A program made the translations under genes and the position numbers. A DNA stretch of 64,000 nt, taken from contig CM055109.1 in NCBI GenBank assembly GCA_029204225.1, positions 39,128,844-39,192,843 on the forward strand. Reading direction: 5' to 3'. Numbering within the stretch: position 1 is the stretch's first letter; every line of letters starts with the position of its first letter. Shown piece by piece: positions 24,801 to 38,185 of this stretch. The stretch comes from Diphasiastrum complanatum. Lineage: Eukaryota; Streptophyta; Lycopodiopsida; Lycopodiales; Lycopodiaceae. Under the pieces are notes generated by a model that saw only the letters and a list, made by a program, of their open reading frames with translations, was not told the origin of the DNA and did no database searches.

Positions 24801-27800
24801 CCTTGGAAAGGTGCCCCTTCCCCATGCAGGAGAAACACAACCCGTCGCTTTTGGCCTTATCAAAGTCAGCTCTCTCCAACCGAGGGCGCTTCTTTTTCTT
24901 TCCCGAGGGGGAAGCTTTGTCAACCACTCGTTCCTTGCCCTTTTTGAAAGGAGGGCCCATAGAGGGTTTGTCTTTAGATTCGGGCTTTTGCTGCTCTTTG
25001 CGGGTCACAGTGTGCGTATCGTCGAAAATACGAGCGAAATGCACGACATCCTCTAAGGATTGTGGCTGATTGCAGCGGACCTCCAACTGATATTCTTTGG
25101 GCGAGCCCAATATGAAATGCAGCTTAAGGAGCACTCTGTCTATGTGGTTGAAAAACCGCGAAGCAACCTCTTGGAAGTCTTGCAGATAGACATCCAAGGA
25201 CTTCGCCCCCATTTGCAATGTGGCAAATCGACGATAATATTCAAAATCGTCAAGGACAAGCATAAAGGCAGCTTTAAAGGCTTCCTGAAAAAATACTAAC
25301 AACTAGAGAAAAAGGCCTCAAGAAACAAACATGCTTGAGAACTCATAAACTCTACAAGCAAATTTGAGAATGGGGTAGAGGAAGGTGAACGTACCTCCTT
25401 TACCCCCTCCCCAAAGCTCCTCTTCAACCTCATGCAAAAATGACAGGTGGGGCCCAAGAGCCTTTCTTACCATGTGGAGCCATAAAATGGTGCCACATGG
25501 CCCATGGAACTCAAAGGATTATAAAATTTGACTAAGGCCCCTTCTCCCACCTCCCACACCAACGTACTGCAGCTCCTCTCCTACCTTGGGAGATCTGCAG
25601 GTACAAAGGAGGAGAAAGGGAGAGGTACGACCAGAAAGGACAGGGCTTCAAGAATTGGCTTGGTTCAACTTCTTTTGGAATTCGCCACACCTAGAGTTAA
25701 AAGTTTAAGCTTAAAAACTAAGTTTTATTTCAGCATAAACTTAGCACATGGTTTTAGCTTTAGATTTGTTTTGCTTTGGCCAATGGGAGGTGACAAGGCC
25801 CGTGGGGAGGCGCGCCACTCCCCTCCCTTGTGCCAGTGCATCCCACTCTCCCCATTCCACGTCTATAGCCGATGCATCCACTAGTGCCCAGCCTGTTGCG
25901 TCATCATCCATTCCCATCACGGTTGGTGCACCATGCTGGAGGTCCACTACCCGTCGCCTAGCAGGGAGAGCTCTTGGCAGCAGACCATTCGTGGCGCACA
26001 ACATCAGCTGCACATGGACAGAGAGGCCACACAGGTCGTGGCCAGTTTGATTTATGAGCTGAACCTTCCATTTGCCATCACCGACTCTGAGCCCTTCAGA
26101 AGGGCATTCTGCCTTGCATAGTCTGTCAGCCCTAGCTGGAGAGTCCCTAGTTCAAAGGTTGTCCGCACACACATGCTGAGAGATAGGGTCGAGTCCTTGT
26201 CTAGAGAGATGGAGCCTCTACGCTGTTACTAGGCCACATACGGTTGCAGCATCATGTTGGCAGGAGGAGGCCGATCCTCAACATCTTGGTCTCCAAGTGC
26301 ATGGGCACATAGTTTTTTAGGGCCGTGGACTGCAGTAGGGGGGGAGAGTCATATCTGTAGAGTTCATGTTCGATGTCATCAGGTCTTCCATCTTGTCCAT
26401 AGGTCCCCTATTACAAGCACGTAACCAGTCCCGAACCCTAGAGAACACAGGAGGTCAGATACCACAGTCAGGGACGTGTCCAGCGTACACGTCCAACAGG
26501 GCAAGACAGTGTGAGTAGTGTTCCCCAGCACGGTCATAGCCGTGGCGGGCCTAACACAGCCTAGGGACCCTGTCAACAGGATAGGGCCCCCCGTTGGGTC
26601 CCGACGTGCAGTCGGCCACGTCAGAGCCACATGGCCGACACTTGGCAGTATGCATGCTACCAGGCCTCACACTGGGCTAGGAGGGGCTTGCTCCATATCA
26701 GGGAGTAGGCAAGGTTGGGTGGATTAGTTAGTGTTTGCCCTACTGTGGTTTTAGGATCTCTTACACTGGTATCAGAGCCATCTCCTTCTTTGGGGGCTTA
26801 GTAGCAGCAGTGGAGAAAGTAGATAGATTGCTCAGAATCTCTTGAACTTTTCAGAAGTAGAGCAGATCCAGCGCTGTAGGGATGGCTCCTACTGAGCAGA
26901 TCTCAAGGAAATTGTCACTTGTTTTGAGGCAAAATTTATAGCATAGACTCATCGCTGGAGAACCAGGGATCTACCCCTGTTTTTTGTGTATAAACTGTTG
27001 ATTCCTGAGCGGATTTTAGGCAGAAGTCTACAAACAGGTCCATCGCTTTAAAAATCAGTTTCCAACTGTAATAGATCCTAACACCACAGTAGGGCAAACA
27101 CTAACTGATCCACCCAACCTTGCCTACTCTCTGATATAGAGTAAGCCCCTCCTAGCCCAGTGTGAGGACTGGTAGCATGCTACTACCAAGTGTCGGCCAC
27201 GTGGCACTGACGTGGCCGACTACACGTTGGGACCCAACTGGGGGCCCTATCCTGCTGACAGGGTCCCTAGGCTGTGTTAGGCCCGCCATGGCTATGGACC
27301 GTGCTGGGGCACACTACTCACACTGTCTTGCCCTGTTGGTCATGTACGTTGGACACGACCCTGACTATGGTATCTGACCTATCTGTGTTCTCTAAGGTTC
27401 GGCACTGGTTACGAGCTCGTAACACTCCCTCCCCCTTAAGAACCGTCTTGGTCCTCTAAGACAAAGTCTGGAAAAATCTTGCAAAGGACGCTGCCTCTTT
27501 CCCAAGTGGCATTCTCAACAGGCTGATCATTCCACTTAACCAGATATTCTCGGTATAGAGTATGACGAGTCTGCGTCTCTCTACTATCAAGAATCTCCTC
27601 TGGTTCATGTGGAGGTTGTTGAGGATCCAATGGGAGAACTAGAACACTGTCCCCTACCAGATTGTCAGATCTGGTTAAGGCTTTTCGTAACTGACTTACA
27701 TGAAAGACTGGAAAAACCTTACTGCTGTGTGGGAGTTCTAGTTCATAGGTGACCTCGCCTAGTCTCCTACTGATGGTAAAGGGACCACAATACCTTGGAG

Positions 27801-30800
27801 ACAACTTAGCACACACTCCTGATTTGAGGGTTTTAGAGTCAACTGGGACTCTCAAGTAGACTTTCTCACCAGTGGAGAACTGCACATCCCGTCTGTGTGG
27901 ATCTGCATAATGCCTGGCTCGATCTTGGGACTGCCTAATGCTACGCTTAGCATGTTCTATCATCTTGTTTAGGTCCTCTAAAAAGTTTCTGGCTGCTTCA
28001 ACTTTTTCTTGTTTAAACCCTATAGCTGTGGGTGAGCGTGGCTGAAAACCGTACATCAGCATAAATGGGTTGCATCCCGTAGCTGAATGTTTGGTACTGT
28101 TGTAAGCAAACTCTAATATCGAGAGATACTCCTCCCCATTAGTCTGCTTCTTACTGACGTATGCACGAAGCATATCCTCCAGTACTTGATTTACCCTTTC
28201 TGTTTGACCGTCCGTCTGTGGATGGTCGATGGTACTCATATTAAGTTTAGTATGGAGATGATGGAATATTGCCCTCCAAAAATTTCCAGTAAACTTACTG
28301 TCCTAGTCGCTGACTATGCCGGAAGGTAGACCGTACAATTTAAATCGCCCGTCTACAAACAACCTCACTAACTCTGGAGCTCTAACGGTTGTTTCATAGG
28401 CACTGTACCTAGTCTGAGCTGGCTCGAGTTTTTTACTCTCGAACGCAATTGGTCGTCCACCTTGGGTTAGCACAGCACCTACTGCAAAGTCGCTAGCATC
28501 TGTTTCGACCACAAATGGCTGATTGGGGTCGACGACTTTTTAAACTGGTGCTGTAGCTAAGGCTATTTTGAGAGCATCAAAGCTCTCCTGCTGTGCGGAC
28601 TCCCAAATGAACTCCTTTCCCTTCCCCTTAAGGAGATTTGTCATAGGAACTGCTATCTGAGCATATTCCTTGACAAATCGTCTGTAATATCCCGCTAGAC
28701 CAAGAAAGATCTGAAGTTCCAAAATATTCTGAGGTCTCAGCCAACTGAGTATGGCTTTAACCTTATTTGGGTCCATCTTAATCCCATTTGAAGAGATAAT
28801 GTGACCCAAATATGCTACTTCTTCAACAAAGAATTCACACTTGGATTGTTTAGCATAGAGCTTATGTTTTCTGAGCAGTCGAAACACCTTTCTGAGGTGT
28901 TTTAGATGCTCCTTCCTCGTTTTGCTGTAAACGAGGATAAAGGAAGCCTTCCCTCCACTTCTCAGTTATCCCCTTCTCCACTTCCATCAGTTTCGGGTGA
29001 GACTTTACGGTCTCACCCCAGTGTTTTTAAAGACTTAAAACCTCCTACTTTTAATGGGGAAGAGAAGGATAGAAATGCAGATATTCTACAAACCTTCCTC
29101 AGCAAATGGAAGAACATTCATGTTCTTACAGACCCCTGACCATTTGCAAGCTATTGAGGCGCGTCTTTCCTTAGGGCCTATGGCCTATAAGTGGTGGTTA
29201 AATCTCCAGGAGACTGGGCAGACTCCCCCGTCATGGAAAGCTTTTGAAGAAGCTTTCCTAAGAGAATTTCTACCAGAAAATGAACTGGATAGAGCCCGGG
29301 AAGCCTGGGAAAGAACAGCAATGGATAAATCCCTCATCCAATATATCTCGCAGTATCGAGAAGCAATTTTAAAGATTAAAAATATGGATGACTATCAGAA
29401 AATTAGGGGATTTGTCCGTGGCCTCAAAGATGAATATAAAGTAGAGGTCCAGAGAAACTCGCCTACTACCCTTGAGCAAGCTCTCAGATATGCTCAAATC
29501 TATGATGATTCAGTGGGTAGGAAGAGAGCGAGACAACAACCACTTTCTGAGCAGCCTCCTCAGAAAGACTTTCAATTTAAAAAGAAATTTTTAAAAAGAA
29601 AGAAAGAAGATAAATTTAAAAGTGAAGCTCCTCAGAAACGCCCTTCACTCATACAGCCCTTAAAACTAGATGATTTTGAGAAAGCCAAACAAGAACGTTT
29701 GTGCTTTGTGTGTATGGGCAAGGGACACACAGTCAGACAGTGTCCCAAGGGGCCTTTCACTAAAAAGGATAAGAAAGATAAAAAACAAGTTCATCTTGTT
29801 CAGACTGTATGTTTCCCCAGTGACTCGGCAGCTTCCGAGATCAAAGTGTATCATGAAGATCATGAACACTGTTGCCAGCTGACCTCTGCAATGCTAGCGA
29901 GACCTTTCAGCTTTGGACCGCATGACCTAGTACGTATGCATGGGAAAGTTGGCAACCAGTCAGTAAGAGTTATGGTTGATGATGGGGCAACCCATAATTT
30001 CAGCAACTACACCCTGGTTAAAAAGCTTAAACTACCAGAAGTACCTAGTCAGCATAGGTACACAGTTTCATTAGCTAAGGATGAAGATAAAAAAATATGG
30101 GAAACTATGGTAAGTAAGTTAAATCTTGGTATTCAAGGGTACCAAGATGAAATTAAAAAAAAAAACTTTCAGATAATGCACCTGGATCGAACAGATATTG
30201 TTCTCGGGAGAGATTGGCTCTACAGTTTAGGACCTTCCCTCCATAGAAACTATCAGGAAAACACCCTCAGCTTTCAGCATAAAGGCCGAGAGATCCAGTT
30301 GCATGGGGAGCATGATGTTTCCAACAGTCCTATGGTCTGCAGTTCAGAGCTCTGTCAGCTAATCGGAGACGAAGACCATCAGGTATTCTTATGTGACTTT
30401 CAGTTTATTCCCGAAGTTTCTATGTCCAGTTCTATTCAGCAAAAAATTTGTAAATTAGAAACTTTATTGTCTAAATTTAAAGACGTTTTTCCTGAAGATT
30501 TGCCACATGGTTTACCACCTAGCAGAGAGGTAGATCATGTAATAAACCTAGTACCAGGTACAGCACCTGTTTCTAAACCTCCGTATCGGGTCAGCCGAAC
30601 AGAGGATGAAGAAATAACTAGGCAGTTAACAGATTATCTTGGGAAAGGCCAAATTCAGACCAGTAGTTCACCATGGGCCTCACCAGTCCTATTGGTGAAA
30701 AAGAATGAGGGGTCTATGCGTCTTTGCGTAGATTACAGAGCCCTCAATAAAGTCACAATTAAGAATAAATACCCTATGCCTCGGGCAGACGAGTTGTTTG

Positions 30801-33800
30801 ACCAACTCGACGGGGCTAAGTTTTTCAGCAAAATAGACCTTAGATCGGGATATCATCAAGTCCGTATGAAATCGGAAGATGTCTCGAAAACAGCTTTTAG
30901 GACTCGTCACGGTCATTATGAGTTTCAGGTGATGCCATTTGGGCTCACAAATGCTCCAGCTACCTTTATGACCTTGATGAACAGTGTCCTCAGACCATAC
31001 TTGGGTAAGTTTGTAGTCGTATTTTTAGATATCAAGTTTTTGAGTTCAGCGAACGAGTCGTCCACACTGGACTTGAAATTGGCTAATGCCAACTTCAGTT
31101 CATCCACTTCTGTGATCAATTGGAGAAACTGCTCCTTGGTAACCAGTTCGTCGAGTTCTTCGGCGAACTGTTCCTGTTCTTCCACTTCCATGGGTTCCTT
31201 CCCTTTTCTGTAAGCCAAGGCTTGTGTTTCAAGTTCGTCGAAGCCTCTCTCCTGGGGTTGATCAGGTCCCTGAGGAGTGGTCATCTTCGGAACTGAAAAA
31301 GAGCTACCTTAACTTCTGAAGGAAAAAAAGTCTAAAAGACTAATTTACAACTGTACAAGGGAAAGGAAAGATGACTTAGCTGTTTTTGAGGACTGTACTT
31401 CCAAAGAAATTACGAAGAGGAACCCTTTCAGCTCTTTTCCCCAAGATTTCAGACCTGCTGTCCCGGAAAATGCCAGTTTGAAACTTCAAAACGGTGCCAA
31501 ATTTCCTGGTTTTTGAGTTGAGTAGCTGACTGATCTGATTTCAGGTGTGGGGCTCCAACAAACTGAGTAAAAACCGGAATTTTTCAACAAAAAATCCGGA
31601 ATTTTTTGTATCTCTGCCCTCGCTGGCTGGACAGCCCTCTGTCTGGCCCAATTTTCTGAACTTTAAGGCCCAATCTTTGCTTGAATCTCTGATCTGAACT
31701 CAGGCAGTAGGTCGCTGGTCTGTGGCAATCTAGTTTGATGTTCAAACTACTGAAAAATTTTTTGTATCTCTGCCCTCGCTGGCTGGACAGCCCTCTGTCT
31801 GGCCCAATTTTCTGAAATTTAAGGCCCAATCTTTGCTTGAATCTCTGATCTGAACTCAGGCAGTAGGTCGCTGGTCTGTGGCAATCTAGTTTGATGTTCA
31901 AACTACTGAAAAATCCTCAAAAACAGTGATGAAAAACCAATTTTTCACCTCCCTATCCAGCGCTGGCCCTGCTAAGAAAATTTGTTTGAAAACCCTTCAA
32001 ATTTCCTTGGATTTCTCTGAAATTTCAGAGGTAGATTTCTGATTTCTCAGCGATGGATCAGCACCACCCTTTCTCCTCAAAAATCCGCTCTGACTCCCTG
32101 AATCTGATGGCAAAAATCAGAGATGAAGACTGAATTTGCAGTGCTGGACCTGCTCTAGAAATTTGGACTAATTTCTATCTAAAAAGCAAACTTTTCTACA
32201 GACTTTTGGTCAGTAGGAAGCTGTCCCTACAACGCTGGCCCTGCTCCTCTGATTTCTGAAAATCTCCCGGTATCTGTACACCTTTCTGACCTTTTCTACT
32301 GCTGCTACTTAGCTCCCAAAGATGGAGATGGCTCTGATACCAGTATAATAGAGGGCAAACACTAACTGATCCACCCAACCTTGCCTACTCCCTGATATAG
32401 AGTAAGCCCCTCCTAGCCCAGTGTGAGGACATGCTACTGCCAAGTGTCGGCCGCGTGGCATTGACGTGGCCGACTGCACGTCGGGACCCAACTGGGGGCC
32501 CTATCCTGCTGACAGGGTCCCTAGGCTGTGTTAGGCCCGCCATGGCTATGGACCGTGTTGGGGCACACTACTCACACTGTCTTGCCCTGTTGGTCATGTA
32601 CGCTGGACACGACCCTGACTGTGGTATCTGACCTATCTGTGTTCTCTAGGGTTCGGCACTGGTTACGAGCTCGTAACACCAACCCTGATTTTTGTGAGCA
32701 ATTTTTGGAGTTTAGAGCGGATTTCAGATAGCAGGGGTTGGGTAGACCATCACGAGTTGGCTGCAAGTTCTATCCTCCAATTTGGGCTCATACATCTGAA
32801 AATTGGCATCAGAGGAAGCATTTGGATCAGCGAGTAGGGACCTCCAGAAATCAGCGAGCAGAGGCCTTTGCAAAATTCAGAATTTGAGATAAATTTATTG
32901 GGGAAGAGAAGGATAGAAACGCAGATATTTTGTAAACCTTCCTTAGCAAATGGAAGAACATAATGCTCTTAAACACTGACCATTTGCAAGCTATTGAGGC
33001 CAGTCTTTCCTTCGGGCCCATGGCCTATAAGTGGTGGTTAAACCTCCAAGAGACTGGGCAGACCCTCCGATCATGGAAGGCTTTTGAAGAAGCGTTCCTA
33101 AGAGATTTTCTACCAGAAAATGAGCTTGATAGAGCCTGGGAAGCCTGGGAAAAAACAGTAATGGACAAATCCTTAATCCAATATATCTCGCAGTATCGAG
33201 AAGCAATCTTAAAGATAAAAAATATCGATGACTATTAGAAAGTCAGAGGGTTTGTCCGTGGCCTTCAAGATGAATATAAAGTAGAGGTTCAAAGAAACTC
33301 GCCTACTACCCTAGCGCAAGCTCTCAGATATGCTCAAATCTATGATGATTCAATGGGTAGGAAGAAGGCGAGACAACAGCCTCTTTCTGAGTAGCCTCCT
33401 CAGAAGGACTTTCAATTTAAAAAGAAATTTTTAAAACGAAAGAAAGAAGATAAAATCAAGAGTGAAGCTCCTCAGAACCAGAAGATTTTGAGAAAGCCAA
33501 ACAAGAACGTTTGTGCTTTGTGTGCATGGGCAAGGGACACACAGTCAGACAGTGTCCCAAGGGGCCTTTCACTAAAAAAGATAAAAAAGATAAAAAACAA
33601 GTTCATCTTGTTCAGACTGTAAGTTTCCCTGGTGACTCGGCAGCTTCCGAGATCAAAGTGTTTCATGAAGATCATGAACACTGTTGCCAACTGACCTCTG
33701 CAATGCTAGCGAGACCCTTCAGCTTTGGGCCGCATGACCTAGTACGTATGCATGGGAAAGTTGGTGACCAATTAGTCAGAGTTATGGTTGATGATGGGGC

Positions 33801-36800
33801 GACCCATAATTTCATCAACTACACCCTAGTTAAAAAACTCAGACTTCCAGAAGTACCTAGTCAGCATAGGTACATAGTTTCTTTAGCTAAGGGTGAAGAT
33901 AAGAAAATTTGGAAAACTATGGTAAGTAATCTAAATCTTGGTATTCAGGGGTATCAAGATGAAATAAACTTTCAGATAATGCACCTGGATCGCACAGATA
34001 TTGTTCTCAGGAGAGATTGGCTCTATAGCTTAGGACCTTCCCTCTACAAAAATTATCAGGAGAACACCCTCAGCTTTCAGCATAAAGGCTGAGAGATCCA
34101 GTTGCATGGGGAGCATGATGTCCCCAAACAGCCCTATGGTCTGCAGTTCAAAGCTCTGTCAGCTAATTGGAGACGACGACCATCAAGTATCCTAATGTGA
34201 CTTTCAGTTTATTCTAGAAGTTTCTATTTCCAGTTCTTTACAGTAGAAAATCAGTAAATTAGAAACTTTATTGTCTAAATTTAAAGATGTTTTTCCTGAA
34301 GATTTACCACATGGTTTACCACCTAGCAGAGAGGTAGATCATGTAATAAACCTAGTACCAGGTACAGCACCTGTTTCTAAACCTCCGAATCGGGTCAGCC
34401 GAACAGAGGATGAGGAAATAACTAGGCAGTTAACAGATTATCTTGGGAAAGGCCAAATTCAGACCAATATTTCACCATGGGCCTCACCAGTCCTATTGGT
34501 GAAAAAGAATGAGGGGTCTATGCGTCTTTGCGTAGATTATGGAGCCCTCAATAAAGTCACAATTAAGAATAAATACCCAATGCCTCGGGCAGACGAGTTG
34601 TTTGATCAACTCGACGGGGCTAAGTTTTTCGGTAAAATAGACCTCAGATCGGGATATCATCAAGTCCGTATTAAGTCGGAAGATGTCCCGAAAACAACTT
34701 TTAGACTCGTCATGGTCATTATGAGTTTAAGGTGATGCCATTTGGGCTCACAAATGCTCCAGCTACCTTTATGACCTTGATGAACAGTGTCCTCATACCA
34801 TACTTGGGTAGGTTTGTAGTCGTATTTTTAGATGACATCCTTGTCTACAGCAAAACAAGGAAGGAGCATCTTAAACACCTCAGAAAGGTGTTTCGACTGC
34901 TTAGAAAGCATAAGCTTTATGTTAAGAAACCTAAGTGTGAATTCTTCGTTGAAGAAGTAGCTTATTTGGGTCACATTATCTCGGCAGATGGGATTAAGAT
35001 GGAACCTAATAAGGTTAAAGCCATACTCAGTTGGCTGAGACCTCAGAATATTTTAGAGCTTCAGATCTTTCTAGGTTTGGCAGGATAGTACAGACAAATT
35101 GTCAAGGAATATGCTCAGATAGCAGTTCCTATGACAAATCTTCTTAAGGGGAAGGGAAAGGAGCTCATTTGGCAGTCCGCACAGCAAGAGAGCTTTGATG
35201 CTCTCAAAACAGCCAGCACCAACCATTTGTGGTCGAAACAGATGCTAGCGACTTTGCAGTAGGTGCTGTGCTAACCCAAGGTGGACGACCAATTGCGTTC
35301 GAGAGTAAAAAACTCGAGCCAGCTCAGACTAGGTATAGTGGCTATGAAAAGGAACTCTTTTCTATAGTTCATGCCCTTAAGACTTGGAGGCATTATTTGT
35401 ATGGTGCCAACTTTGAGGTCCTGATAGACCATGAAAGTCTCAGATACCTTTGCAATCAGCCTGAGCTCAGAGGTCGGAAAGCTCGTTGGGCTGAGTTAAT
35501 GCAAGAGTTTTGATATGTCTATGAGATATAGACTGGGGAAATTCAACACAGTAGCAGATGCCCTTAGTAGAATGCCTATGATAAACGAGCTGAGTTTTAC
35601 TCAGATTCATAGTGAGTTACTCGAGTGAGAGGGAAGTGCCAGCATGATGCTTACTTCTCTACTATCTGGAGCTCAGTCCAGAGCAAACAGTTACAGACTC
35701 CAGAACCAGTTCCCGGGGCTGGTGCCAGGTCATCCAAGAATACGGTAGCTTCCGTTGAGGATGATGATGAGTCCGAGTATACATCAGATGACGTTGAGGA
35801 TTCTGAGCCTGTATTACCCAAGCAAACCCCAGTGGTTGAGGGTCAGTTGACTCAGGGATTCAAATGGAAACAGTATTCCATTCAGGATGAGTACTTGCTC
35901 TATAGAGATAGAGTATGTGTCCCCAATTTAGAGGATTATAGGTAGCAGGTCCTATATGAGTGTCATGACAATCCTAGCGCAGGGCACCCAGGCATTCAGA
36001 AGACCTATGAGCTTCTTCGTAGGCAATTTTTCTAGCCCAGTATGAAAAAGGACGTCCAGCAATATGTAACCAGTTGCCAGAAATGTCAGGTAAATAAAGC
36101 AGAGCATTTAAAGGCAGGAGGGTTGTTACAGCCCTTAGAAATACCAGCTGGTAAATGGGAGAGTATCTCCGCCTACCTAAAACCCAAAAGGGTAATGACG
36201 CTATATGGGTCATTGTTGACCGTCTAACCAAAATGGCTCACTTTATTCCGACCAAGACAACCGTTAGAGCTCCAGAGTTAGCGAGGTTGTTTGTAGATGG
36301 GCTATTTAAATTGTACGGTCTACCTTCCGGGATAGTCAGCGCCCGGGAAAGTAAGTTCAATGGAAATTTTTGGAGGGCAGTATTCCATCATCTCCATACT
36401 AAACTTAATATGAGCACCACCGACCATCCACAAACGGACGGTCAAACAGAAAGAGTAAATCAGGTGCTGGAGGATATGCTTCGTGCATACGTTAGCAAAA
36501 AGTAGACTAATTGGGAGGAGTATCTCTCGATCACAAGCTCAAACTCACTACTTTAACTCCAAAGACTTGAATTTTTTCGGAGGATCAAACCGTTAGCTCG
36601 AATTTTTCCGAATTATCGAAGGACCCTTTGTACTGTCAAGTCAAATTTTTTAAAGACTCGAATTTTTCGAAAGACTTGATTTTTTTTTTCCAAAGACTTG
36701 AATTTTCCCGAAGACTAGAATTTTTTCGAAGATTCGAATTTTTCCGAAGGCTCGAATTTTTCCAAGGACGTTAATTTTTCCAAAGACTCAAATGTTTGAT

Positions 36801-38138
36801 ATTCGAGATGCGAGATGTGCGAGATCGGCCATCATCCAAATCATCAGCCGCCACTTAGAGCGGCCTCCATTGCCCGTCAACGACGCGCACTCTTTACTAG
36901 TATCTATATATATATATATACACACACACACTAGTGGTGTGTCACTCGAAGAAGTTGGGTGATGTAATATGTCTGGACATGGCACTCCACGGAAAAGTTT
37001 GACTTGAATGTGGTGCAGGCTTATGAGGGTTTTGATTCAAGTATAAAGAGGTTATTGTGTGGTGGGGCAAAGAAGTGAAAAACTAGCCTCAATACTGAGG
37101 AGGAATCATGTGGTATGAAATGAAGTGAGTGGAATAGAGATTGATAATGAGGCACATTCTCACATGAGAAAGTGTAGCAAAAAGCACATGGAATAGAAAC
37201 TGTGAGCATCAATGACTATGGAGGAATGGATCCAATTGAGAGAGAGAGAGAGAGAGAGAAAGATCTTTATTACTGTCCTTTTAATACCCTAAGGTACATA
37301 GGACTAAGAAAAGGTACATGTCAAGTGTGTTCATAGGAGCTTAAAGCTCAATTACCTACAAGTAACAACAATTGCAAAAATAATTGTATATAAACTGCCT
37401 GTAAGATGGCTGGCCCACACAGCAGCCTGGAAGAAATGATGTATGGTGTGTTGTGAGGGTATCACTGAATGTGTCGCGGACCTCTGTCGCCTGGTGGGCT
37501 GTCGGTGCCTTCTCTACTACCATGACGCTCTGGACTGTAACCTAGTAACTGGTTGTCTCTCTGGGTGTCGACACTGTCTCTGCTAACTGTCTGGAAGCAT
37601 CTGGAATCTCAGCCTCTCCATCAGAGTCACTACTCAAAGGTATGTCGGATCTCAGTCTCCGGCGGGATATGCACTCACTGATGCTCAACTGTATCAAGGA
37701 AGGTGTGTTCGTATCCAGTCTCCTCATCCTTAGGTTTGACATCTTTTCATATGCACTCGCTGATGCTCAACTGTACCAAGGAAGGTGTGTTCGTATCCAC
37801 CAATCTCCTCATCCTTAGGTCTGACATCTCTCGGATCATCAATGCAACACATCTGGGGTCCTCATATGAGATCAAGGTAGAGAGTGTGGTCGAGTGCTCC
37901 TTGACCGAACAATAGTATCTCCCTCATATCTCATAGTAAGTTGGGCATCTGAAGAGAAAATGTGACTCATCCTTGGTCTCATGAATATCACACATACTAC
38001 CAAACCGGGCCTCTCGTGGGGTGCCACTGTATCTATCGGTCTCAATGGCCAACTGATGTGAGGAAACCTAAAGCTGACCCATCATTGTCCATGGTCTGTG
38101 AGAAATACTCTCCAACAGATAGCTAGGTAATATAAAAT

Positions 38139-38185
<47 letters not shown>

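Larger units (their letters stand above)
20600..25302 (-). mobile_element. Element G: chromodomain Ty3/Gypsy retrotransposon, 5' truncated
   Basis: On the minus strand: gag C-terminal half, zinc knuckle, protease, RT, RNase H, HHCC zinc domain, integrase, chromodomain, then a GC-rich 3' LTR starting TGTTATGTAC at 21140. The gag N-terminus, leader and 5' LTR are missing right of 25302. Several frameshifts separate the domains, but the order is that of a chromovirus. The left edge of the LTR is estimated from base composition only. It lies in the acyltransferase intron, antisense to the gene. Confidence 0.8.
27067..32678 (-). mobile_element. Element H: Ty3/Gypsy chromovirus with internal inversion, nested in J
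   Basis: 5612 bp on the minus strand: 5' LTR (32344-32678), primer site (32331-32342), leader, gag start (31284 down to 31031), a 2092-bp inverted block (28939-31030, reading on the plus strand), RT C-terminus and RNase H, integrase, chromodomain, purine tract, and 3' LTR (27067-27424). Perfect CCAAC duplications flank it (27062-27066 and 32679-32683). The two LTRs differ by about 11 substitutions, all transitions, plus two small deletions. A further internal deletion fuses RNase H to integrase, so H cannot encode a complete pol. Confidence 0.9.
26409..36534 (+). mobile_element. Element J: Ty3/Gypsy chromovirus-type element, interrupted by H
   Basis: J comprises 26409-27066 (5' LTR, primer site, leader) and 32684-36534 (rest of leader, gag, protease, RT, RNase H, integrase). 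It is split by element H with a CCAAC duplication on both sides. J is truncated inside the integrase at about 36534, so its chromodomain and 3' LTR are missing. J and H share LTRs, leader, gag and RT at the level of recognisable near-identity and belong to one family. J carries more stops and indels, as expected of the older copy. Confidence 0.85.

Noticed and set aside
24538-25069. Plus-strand frames of 129-172 codons opposite element G gag
   Set aside because: They are antisense shadows of a gag-protease region with clear zinc-knuckle and active-site motifs on the minus strand.
31031-31213. C-terminal extension of the plus-strand RT frame in H
   Set aside because: Past 31030 the plus frame reads through the inversion junction into antisense gag; the Ser-rich text has no RT homology.
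31584-31901. Minus-strand protein with a repeated 52-residue unit
   Set aside because: It is the translation of a 156-bp tandem duplication in the untranslated leader of H.
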